From Bacteroidia bacterium (lineage in GTDB: Bacteria; Bacteroidota; Bacteroidia; Flavobacteriales; Flavobacteriaceae): a stretch of 5,904 nucleotides of DNA. This document shows, piece after piece, positions 1-5,086 of the stretch. Location: the NCBI GenBank assembly GCA_030425715.1, contig JAUIAA010000145.1, positions 1 to 5,904 of the forward strand, read 5' to 3'. Position 1 is the first letter of the stretch, and every line of letters starts with the position of its first letter. The translations under genes were made by a program, and so were the position numbers. The notes under the pieces are model-generated. The model ran no database searches. It was not told where the DNA came from and saw only the letters and a list, made by a program, of their open reading frames with translations.

Positions 1-132
1 TTCTATCACTTCATTTTTGGCGTTTCTAAAAGTTATGATGTCATCATCAGAATATCCATAGGGATATAAAGCTACTAATTTTTCAAGAATTTCATTACTA
101 ATATTCTTATAATCCACAATTTTACGTAACAT
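1..132 (-). CDS. Short conserved-looking hypothetical protein, 3' end cut by window edge
   Basis: Reading the minus strand from the ATG at 132-130 gives 44 open codons to the window edge, starting MLRKIVDYKNISNEILEKL and continuing through a Tyr/Asp-rich stretch (YPYGYSDDD, residues 24-32) to FRNAKNEVIE at the edge. The start lies 11 bases after the stop of the deoxyhypusine-synthase-like gene, so it is probably the fifth gene of the same operon. There is no signal peptide or membrane segment in the visible part, and the composition is that of a small soluble acidic protein. I do not recognise a named domain. It resembles short conserved hypothetical proteins of flavobacteria, but that is memory, not a search. 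The function is unknown. Confidence 0.7.
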   Translation of the reverse strand, partial: MLRKIVDYKNISNEILEKLVALYPYGYSDDDIITFRNAKNEVIE

Positions 133-143
133 AACTTAAGTTT

Positions 144-1112
144 TTACATGTTTAACAAATAAGCAAAAATCAGGGGTGCTACAATGGTTGCATCACTCTC
201 GATTATAAATTTTGGGGTGTCAATATCTAATTTTCCCCAAGTAATTTTTTCATTGGGAACAGCCCCAGAATACGAACCATAACTGGTAGTGGAATCGGAT
301 ATTTGGCAGAAATAACTCCAAAATGGTGTTTCTGGTCGTTCCATATCTTGGTATAACATCGGAACTACACAAATTGGAAAATCTCCTGCAATACCTCCTC
401 CAATTTGAAAAAAGCCAATACCATTATTAGAGTTATCAGTATACCATTCTGCTAAATAGGTCATATATTCAATACCCGATTTCATTGTACTTGCTTGTAA
501 TTCTCCTTTTAACACATAACTGGCAAAAATATTGCCCATGGTACTATCTTCCCAACCCGGAACAATAATTGGTAAATTCTTTTCGGCAGCAGCATACATC
601 CATGAATCTTTTAAATCAATTTCATAATAGGTTTCTAATACCCCTGAAAGTAATAATTTGTACATGTATTCATGCGGAAAATATCGTTCACCATTAGCTT
701 CGGCATCTTTCCAAATTTTAAAAATATGTTTCTGTAAACGTCTAAACGCCTCCTCTTCAGGAATACAAGTATCGGTAACTCTATTGAGTCCTTTTTCTAG
801 TAAATTCCATTCGTCTTGCGGAGTTAAATCACGATAATTTGGTACACGTTTATAATGTGAGTGCGCCACTAAATTCATAATATCTTCTTCTAGATTTGCC
901 CCGGTACACGAAATTATTTGTACTTTATCCTGACGTATGATTTCTGCAAATATTTTACCCAGCTCGGCCGTACTCATTGCTCCCGCAAGAGACACAAGCA
1001 TTTTTGCGCCTTTTTGTAATTGGGTTTCATATCCCTTAGCCGCATCTACTAAAGCAGCGGCATTAAAATGCAAATAATACTTTTCTATAAATTCTGTAAT
1101 TGGTTTGTTCAT
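144..1112 (-). CDS. speY: Deoxyhypusine-synthase-like protein, probable homospermidine synthase
   Basis: A 322-residue protein of the deoxyhypusine synthase (DHS) fold, a cytosolic NAD-dependent aminobutyl transferase. Visible DHS landmarks are SLAGAMS (41-47) and SCTGANLEEDI (68-78) in the NAD-binding half, IGGGIAGDFP (237-246), and the C-terminal block YGSYSG..PNEKITWGK, where Lys294 of WGK aligns with the catalytic lysine of eukaryotic DHS (human SWGK). Eukaryotic DHS moves the aminobutyl group of spermidine onto eIF5A. Bacteria have no eIF5A, and a cyanobacterial homologue (SpeY) makes homospermidine from putrescine. Because the gene lies in an operon with arginine decarboxylase and agmatinase, which yield putrescine, homospermidine synthesis is the best inference. 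The start is the only reasonable ATG, 4 bases after the upstream stop. The symbol speY rests on family and context. The alternative is an uncharacterised aminobutyl transferase with another acceptor. Confidence 0.88.
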   Translation of the reverse strand: MNKPITEFIEKYYLHFNAAALVDAAKGYETQLQKGAKMLVSLAGAMSTAELGKIFAEIIRQDKVQIISCTGANLEEDIMNLVAHSHYKRVPNYRDLTPQDEWNLLEKGLNRVTDTCIPEEEAFRRLQKHIFKIWKDAEANGERYFPHEYMYKLLLSGVLETYYEIDLKDSWMYAAAEKNLPIIVPGWEDSTMGNIFASYVLKGELQASTMKSGIEYMTYLAEWYTDNSNNGIGFFQIGGGIAGDFPICVVPMLYQDMERPETPFWSYFCQISDSTTSYGSYSGAVPNEKITWGKLDIDTPKFIIESDATIVAPLIFAYLLNM

Positions 1113-1116
1113 TTTA

Positions 1117-1890
1117 CTAAATTAATTTTTCAATTAAGACTTGCACTACTTCAAATAATATTAAAATTATAATAATCCATTCTAACATACTGCTGTATTT
1201 ATGCTGTAATATGCCTTGGAATAAATCTAGATTTTCTTTTACAACATTTAAATTATATTGAATGGCATGGTGTCTTTTTTCAATATCTAATTCATCTTTT
1301 ATATGGTATTCTAATTGGGATAAATCTTCATTTGACCAGGCCAATTCTGGAGAATCAAAAATGAATAAATTTTCGGCAATGCTATTTTTTAAACCCATTG
1401 TCTTGCCTATAAACATTCTCATTTCCTTTTTAGATAATTTAATTTTTCCCGTTTTTTCTAACTGTTTGGCATATACTAAAGTGTTTTCATGCAATGTAGC
1501 AGTGGCGTTTAAATAGTATTTCAATGCCACCGATTGTGCTAAATAAAGCATGATGATATGTGCTACATCTATGGTTAATTCCTTAATTATTATTTTATCA
1601 AAATCTACTTCAATTTTATTCCCAATTGTTAAAAGAAATGACTCTTGTATAAGCGACTCTGGATCCTTATTAGTTGAGGATAAAGCAGATAATATATTTT
1701 GTATGGTCGTATCCGAACAATTGATAAAAGCAACACTTCCGTAATCTTTTAAGTAACAATATGCCCCCTTTTCAATTTCATACAGCAAAAAAGAATGCTC
1801 TCTTTTTAAAAGTGTGTATGTTGTGGAAGCCCGAAAATCAATTAAATTGATCCGTTCTTCTAAATGATATGCAATTACCTTGCTAATCAT
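1117..1890 (-). CDS. RMD1/YagE (DUF155) family protein with C-terminal membrane anchor
   Basis: A 257-residue protein matching the RMD1/DUF155 pattern. The N-terminal half holds YLKDYGSVAFINC (46-58), corresponding to the family's 'YG.vVfw' strand. The middle has a helix with LAQSVALKYY (117-126). The segment LEKTGKIKLSKKEMRMFIG (144-162) fits the family's 'la..G.l..s.kel.k.iG' signature, followed by NLFIFDSPELAWSNEDL (174-190). The end LEWIIIILILFEVVQVLI (236-253) is a single hydrophobic segment, the typical C-terminal anchor, with the bulk presumably on the cytoplasmic side. Eukaryotic relatives (yeast Rmd1/Rmd8, human RMND1) are membrane-associated, and RMND1 is needed for mitochondrial translation. 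The bacterial function is unknown. The gene starts 11 bases after agmatinase and ends 4 bases before the DHS-like gene, so it is co-transcribed with polyamine genes, but nothing in the protein suggests an enzyme of that pathway. Confidence 0.85.
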   Translation of the reverse strand: MISKVIAYHLEERINLIDFRASTTYTLLKREHSFLLYEIEKGAYCYLKDYGSVAFINCSDTTIQNILSALSSTNKDPESLIQESFLLTIGNKIEVDFDKIIIKELTIDVAHIIMLYLAQSVALKYYLNATATLHENTLVYAKQLEKTGKIKLSKKEMRMFIGKTMGLKNSIAENLFIFDSPELAWSNEDLSQLEYHIKDELDIEKRHHAIQYNLNVVKENLDLFQGILQHKYSSMLEWIIIILILFEVVQVLIEKLI

Positions 1891-1901
1891 TATTAAGCAT
1901 G

Positions 1902-2843
1902 TTATTGTTCTTCTTCACCCTTTTTATTGATTTTAGACAATTTGGCAAACGGACTATCTTCAGTTATTTTTTCAACCTCATATTCATCGTCGTTTTTGGC
2001 AAATTTGTAGCTCAACATTTTGTAATACAATTTTGCAGCTAAAAAATCTGATGATTTTTCATTAGGGTTAGGACAAAGTTCCACCATATCAAAACCTACC
2101 ACGTTTTTCGCCTCAAACACTTTTTTTAAAAACTCCAAAGTTTCATAATAAAACAATCCTCCTGGTTCTGGTGTTCCTGTGGAAGGTAATAAAGAAGAAT
2201 CAATAGCATCTAAATCAAATGTGATAAAAACATTAGTTGTTAATTGGTCCATCACATCCTCCATCCAAAACTCATTTACTGCCATATCATGGGCAAAAAA
2301 CACCTTATCATTGTTTATCCATCTTCTTTCTGATATATCCATGCTTCGTATACCAACTTGCACCAAATTTGTAGTTTGGTTGGCTTCAAAAACTGCACAA
2401 GCATGGTTACAGGTCGAACCTTCATAACTTTCTCTCAAATCGGCATGTGCATCAATGTGTAACACTGTTAAGTTGTTAAAACACTCGTTAAATGCACGAA
2501 TTGTTCCGATAGAAATTGAATGCTCACCACCAAAAAGAGTAACAAACTTATTTTTATTGATGTACTTTTTAGTTGTTTCATGTACTGCATCAACCATAGA
2601 TTCTGGCGAGGCGTTTTCAGTCACCGGATCTGTTAAAAAAACACCTTGCTTGTACACTTCTGTATCTGTTTCAATATCATATAACTCCATATTATCTGCT
2701 GCATTTAAAAATGCAGTAGGTCCTTTATCTGCACCCTTTTGCCAAGTGCTTGTGCCATCATATGGCACTGGAATTAAAACTATTTTTGCGTACTCTAATT
2801 TTGCAAAATCTGCTGGTATACCAGCGAAAGTTCTTGTATTCAT
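1902..2843 (-). CDS. speB: Agmatinase (agmatine ureohydrolase)
   Basis: A 313-residue cytosolic ureohydrolase that should convert agmatine to putrescine and urea using two Mn ions. All metal-binding motifs of the arginase/agmatinase family are present: GGEHS (105-109, His108), DAHAD (131-135, Asp131, His133, Asp135) and TFDLDAID (208-215, Asp210, Asp212). GTPEPGG (223-229) and DMVELCPNPN (252-261) follow the agmatinase rather than the arginase version of these segments. The last 30 or so residues form a charged Lys/Glu-rich tail beyond the catalytic core. The gene begins 16 bases after the arginine decarboxylase stop, whose product agmatine is its expected substrate. The ATG is directly preceded by TAAGG, too close to act as a normal ribosome-binding site. 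Some family members act on guanidino-polyamines instead, but no aminopropyl transferase is seen here to support that. Confidence 0.94.
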   Translation of the reverse strand: MNTRTFAGIPADFAKLEYAKIVLIPVPYDGTSTWQKGADKGPTAFLNAADNMELYDIETDTEVYKQGVFLTDPVTENASPESMVDAVHETTKKYINKNKFVTLFGGEHSISIGTIRAFNECFNNLTVLHIDAHADLRESYEGSTCNHACAVFEANQTTNLVQVGIRSMDISERRWINNDKVFFAHDMAVNEFWMEDVMDQLTTNVFITFDLDAIDSSLLPSTGTPEPGGLFYYETLEFLKKVFEAKNVVGFDMVELCPNPNEKSSDFLAAKLYYKMLSYKFAKNDDEYEVEKITEDSPFAKLSKINKKGEEEQ

Positions 2844-2859
2844 CCTTATAAAATTAAAA

Positions 2860-4311
2860 CTAATTATTTACCAAATGCTTCTGGTTTGCTGGTTTATCTA
2901 CAGAGTTTAATTCCTCTTCTTGATATCCTAATATTTTTAAAAAATCTTTATTGGTTTGTTGCTCTGCAAAAACAGAGGTTACCAATGTTCCTGTTTCATT
3001 TCTATCTATCAATATATGTTTTGGTGTAGGTATCAAACAGTGTTGTAAACCACCAAATCCACCAATTGATTCTTGGTATGCTCCAGTGTTAAAAAAACCA
3101 ATATAAAGTGGCTTATCTTTTTCATATTTAGGTAGATATATTGCATTCATGTGCTGCTCACTATTGTAATAATCATCACTATCACAAGTTAATCCTCCTA
3201 GTAAAACTCTTTCATAAGCATCCATCCAACGATTAATTGGCAGCATGATAAATCGTTTATTAATTGCCCAAGTATCCGGTAGTGTAGTAATGAATGACGA
3301 ATCAATCATATTCCATTTTTCTCTATCATTTTGTTGCTTTTGGTATAAAACTTTATAAATGGCTCCTCCACTTTCTCCAACCGTAAAACTACCAAATTCA
3401 GTAAAAATATTAGGGACTTCTACACCTACTTCATCGCAAGTAGATTTGATTTGGTTTATTATTTCATCTATCATATAGGTATAATCAAATTCGAATGCCA
3501 AAGAATTTTTTATTGGAAATCCTCCTCCAATATTTAAACTATTTAGGGTTGGACATATCTTTTTAAGACTGGTATAAACTTTTAAACATTTTAACAACTC
3601 ATTCCAATAGTAGGCATTGTCGGCAATACCGGTATTGATAAAAAAATGCAACATTTTAAGCTCAACCTTATCGTTATTTTTTATTTGGTTTTTATAAAAT
3701 GGCACTATGTTTTTATAACCAATACCCAAACGAGAAGTATAGAATTCAAATTTAGGCTCTTCTTCGGAGGCTATTCTAATACCAATTGGAAATTTATTGT
3801 CAATTTGAGCAGACAACAAACCAATCTCTTCATAATTGTCAATAATGGGTATGCAATTTTTATGTCCTCCATTGATTAAGTTGGCAATATTATCAATGTA
3901 CTTTGCTCTTTTAAAACCGTTGCAAAGCACAAAGGTATCTTTGGTAACTTTACCTTCCTTTTTTAAACTTTGTACAATATCTATATCAAAAGCGGAAGAA
4001 GTTTCAATATGGATGTCATTTTTTAAAGCAGTATCTAAAACATGTTTAAAGTGCGAACTCTTGGTACAATAACAATAGTTATAAGTGCCTTTGTAGTTAT
4101 GCTTTTGTATGGCATCGCGAAACCATTCTTTTGCTCGATTGATATTATTGGATATTTGTGGTAAATAAGTGAATTTTAAAGGAGAACCGTACTGCTCTAC
4201 CAAATCCATTAAATTTACGCCATGAAAATTAAGTGATTTTCCTTCAAGTTCAAATTCATTTTGTGGAAAATCAAAAGTTTGAGTTATTAAATCAATATAT
4301 TTTGTATTCAT
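2860..4311 (-). CDS. speA: Biosynthetic arginine decarboxylase (PLP, alanine-racemase fold)
   Basis: A 483-residue PLP enzyme expected to convert arginine to agmatine, the first step of the operon's pathway. It has the fold-III decarboxylase layout: YNYCYCTKSSHF (77-88), with Lys84 the likely PLP Schiff-base lysine; HFFINTG (222-228); the glycine-rich phosphate loop LNIGGGFP (259-266); EFGSF (305-309) at the position of the family's EPGR-type motif; LTCDSDD (374-380), with Cys376-Asp377 as the usual cross-subunit active-site pair; and FNTGAYQ (407-413). It is much shorter than the roughly 650-residue E. coli SpeA and belongs to the compact form common in flavobacteria. The substrate is inferred from the adjacent agmatinase; a related carboxylated amine is possible. 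The C-terminus runs about 20 residues past ILGY, the point where I recall relatives ending. It is the first gene of the five-gene run, with a candidate promoter just upstream. Confidence 0.9.
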   Translation of the reverse strand: MNTKYIDLITQTFDFPQNEFELEGKSLNFHGVNLMDLVEQYGSPLKFTYLPQISNNINRAKEWFRDAIQKHNYKGTYNYCYCTKSSHFKHVLDTALKNDIHIETSSAFDIDIVQSLKKEGKVTKDTFVLCNGFKRAKYIDNIANLINGGHKNCIPIIDNYEEIGLLSAQIDNKFPIGIRIASEEEPKFEFYTSRLGIGYKNIVPFYKNQIKNNDKVELKMLHFFINTGIADNAYYWNELLKCLKVYTSLKKICPTLNSLNIGGGFPIKNSLAFEFDYTYMIDEIINQIKSTCDEVGVEVPNIFTEFGSFTVGESGGAIYKVLYQKQQNDREKWNMIDSSFITTLPDTWAINKRFIMLPINRWMDAYERVLLGGLTCDSDDYYNSEQHMNAIYLPKYEKDKPLYIGFFNTGAYQESIGGFGGLQHCLIPTPKHILIDRNETGTLVTSVFAEQQTNKDFLKILGYQEEELNSVDKPANQKHLVNN

Positions 4312-4337
4312 TTTTCAATTTTAATTAAATAGTAAAT

Positions 4338-4371
4338 CAATGCTATAGGTAACAAGTTTAAACTTGTACAA
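4338..4371 (-). promoter_or_regulatory. Candidate operon promoter (Bacteroidota type)
   Basis: On the minus strand a TTG (4371-4369) is followed after 23 bases by TAGCATTG (4345-4338), which matches TAnnTTTG at all but one fixed position. Transcription would start near 4331, giving a leader of about 20 bases before the decarboxylase ATG. The spacer is at the upper end of the reported 17-23 range, so this would be a weak or regulated promoter. The palindrome at 4352-4367 fills most of the spacer. This is the best candidate between 4312 and 4741, but not a strong one. Confidence 0.35.
4352..4367. promoter_or_regulatory. Perfect 16-bp palindrome, possible operator
   Basis: ACAAGTTTAAACTTGT is a perfect inverted repeat with no spacer. 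It lies 41 bases upstream of the arginine decarboxylase start and inside the spacer of the candidate promoter. The position suits binding of a dimeric repressor or a spacer-binding activator. In RNA it could instead form a six-pair hairpin with a TTAA loop. No regulator gene is visible in the window. In such AT-rich DNA a palindrome of this length can occur by chance about once in some tens of kilobases, so position is the main argument. Confidence 0.4.
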
Positions 4372-4391
4372 TCAAATTAAAATGGATGAAC

Positions 4392-4556
4392 TCAAATCCT
4401 TATCTGCCTAATGGTAATTGGAGCAAATTTGTGAAGTTTATTAAAAACTAATAAATAACTGGAAGATTGCTTTAAATATCGGTTACTTACACCATAAGCT
4501 ACTTTTGAATTTAACTCCCTTAATTTCAAAAGCCCGAAAGTAAAAACACATTTCAT
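4392..4556 (-). CDS. Doubtful 54-codon ORF upstream of the polyamine operon
   Basis: An open frame runs from the ATG at 4556-4554 to a TGA at 4394-4392, encoding a basic 54-residue peptide that begins MKCVFTFGLLKLREL and ends in PITIRQIRI. It ends 80 bases before the decarboxylase start, in the same direction. No start signal or promoter matching the consensus is evident, and the frame runs through both hairpins at 4482-4532. Another frame across 4486-4620 is equally open, which argues that neither is selected as protein. It could be a leader ORF, a repeat element misread as a gene, or the remnant of a lost gene. I do not recognise the peptide. Confidence 0.2.
   Translation of the reverse strand: MKCVFTFGLLKLRELNSKVAYGVSNRYLKQSSSYLLVFNKLHKFAPITIRQIRI
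4482..4532. repeat. Two abutting inverted repeats (strong hairpins)
   Basis: The right element (4502-4532) has arms CTTTTGAA and TTCAAAAG (4502-4509, 4525-4532). Each arm continues inward through a T/T mismatch to TTAA pairing with TTAA, around the 5-base loop CTCCC at 4515-4519, giving twelve pairs with one mismatch. The left element (4482-4502) pairs GTTACTTAC with ATAAGCTAC around ACC, with one mismatch and two wobble pairs as RNA. Neither is followed by a T-run on either strand, so they are not ordinary intrinsic terminators. A dispersed intergenic repeat, a small RNA or a leader structure of the downstream operon are the options. Confidence 0.6.
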
Positions 4557-4741
4557 AATGTTCAGCAATATGCCCTAAAGAACAAGCAATATCGTTACAA
4601 ATGAAATACAAAAGTTTGAATTAAAAAAATATTTTATTTATTTATTTTAATTTAAAAAATATTTATAGCGTTGATACAATTTACTGTATATTAAAGTTTT
4701 ATATCAATATTAAACCCATAAATATTATTTTAAAACTAAAA

Positions 4742-4767
4742 AGGTAAAATAAGCTTTAAAATTACCT
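4742..4767 (-). terminator. Candidate intrinsic terminator of the small Cys-rich ORF
   Basis: On the minus strand AGGTAA (4767-4762) pairs with TTACCT (4747-4742). A short inner TAA/TTA stem lies around the central GCT, and the outer stem is followed at once by TTTTTAGTTTT. It begins 33 bases after the stop codon at 4801. The stem is short and AT-rich, so it would be a weak terminator, but the T-tract is in the right place. It would separate the small ORF from the polyamine operon. Confidence 0.45.
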
Positions 4768-4800
4768 ATTCCCATTGCTAGTTTTACCAGAAAGTTTAGC

Positions 4801-4941
4801 CTATATTTTAGGGCAGCGCTTGCAATTCGATTTCCCCTTTTTTTTATATTTTTTACAACATTTTTTTTTCTTAGAACAAGTATCTAAAATGGGTAAATTC
4901 ATTAAAATGCAATTGGAGGTGTCGTAAGATATATCTGACAT
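4801..4941 (-). CDS. Small Cys/Lys-rich peptide (46 aa)
   Basis: The ATG at 4941-4939 opens 46 codons ending in TAG at 4803-4801. The first half (residues 1-21) is ordinary. The second half is highly basic and cysteine-rich: C22-x5-C28-C29-x10-C40-x2-C43, ending in KRCPKI, with about fifteen Lys/Arg in the last 23 residues. There is no signal peptide or membrane segment, so it is probably cytosolic. The cysteine spacing suggests binding of a metal such as zinc, or disulphides, and the charge would allow nucleic-acid contact; both are inferences. Support for a real gene comes from the consensus promoter at 4970-4997, an A/T-rich start context and a candidate terminator at 4742-4767. An inner ATG at codon 14 is an alternative start. 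The codons pass through runs of nine and eight A/T bases, so sequencing or slippage errors could matter. No family is recognised with certainty. Confidence 0.55.
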   Translation of the reverse strand: MSDISYDTSNCILMNLPILDTCSKKKKCCKKYKKKGKSNCKRCPKI

Positions 4942-4969
4942 TATTATTTTTAATTAATCTAAATAAGCG

Positions 4970-4997
4970 CAAAAATATAAAATAATTTGAAATGCAA
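4970..4997 (-). promoter_or_regulatory. Bacteroidota-type promoter for the small Cys-rich ORF
   Basis: On the minus strand TTG (4997-4995), a 17-base spacer, then TATTTTTG (4977-4970) match every fixed position of the TTG / TAnnTTTG promoter pattern described for Flavobacterium and Bacteroides. Transcription would begin around 4963, leaving a short A/T-rich leader of about 20 bases before the ATG at 4941. This is the best promoter match noticed in the intergenic region. Confidence 0.55.
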
Positions 4998-5086
4998 TAC
5001 CTAGAAAATGTTAATTTATCCATTTCTACTTATATTGTTTTATAATTTGAAAAAGTATGCCTTTATTTACGCTACATTTCTATGTT

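Larger units (their letters stand above)
4372..4741. other. Intergenic stretch with structured segment and AT-rich tract
   Basis: No convincing gene is present. Two parts can be told apart. From about 4381 to 4620 the base composition is close to that of coding DNA, and two overlapping minus-strand frames are open: 45 codons at 4486-4620 without a good start, and 54 codons at 4392-4556 from an ATG. This part also contains the paired hairpins at 4482-4532 and an 8-base direct repeat AGCAATAT at 4564-4571 and 4585-4592. From 4621 to 4740 only 13 of 120 bases are G or C, with many A/T runs, as in promoter-distal spacer DNA of low-GC Bacteroidota. No tRNA-like cloverleaf was found. Confidence 0.6.

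Noticed and set aside
1262..1744. Plus-strand open frames of 84 and 64 codons inside the RMD1-family gene
   Set aside because: They lie antisense to a well-supported DUF155 gene, and their translations have no recognisable domain or start context.
2179..2910. Plus-strand open frames of 82 and 151 codons opposite agmatinase
   Set aside because: Agmatinase motifs are complete on the minus strand. The antisense frames are the by-product of its codon use.
3646..4072. Plus-strand open frames of 77 and 78 codons opposite the arginine decarboxylase
   Set aside because: They are antisense to an intact PLP enzyme and overlap each other, with no independent support.
4381..4410. A nine-codon plus-strand ORF starting ATGGATGAA, as a possible leader peptide
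   Set aside because: It is too short, points away from the decarboxylase and has no gene downstream in its direction for hundreds of bases.
4478..4515. Possible tRNA fragment around GGTTACTTACACC
   Set aside because: No acceptor, anticodon and T-arm set could be arranged. The local pairing is explained by the two simple hairpins.
4983..5052. Near-repeat ATAATTTGAAA at 4983 and 5042 as a paired regulatory site
   Set aside because: It is short and AT-rich with one copy upstream of each divergent gene at most. It is expected by chance in this composition, and spacing to a TTG element is not right for the plus-strand promoter.
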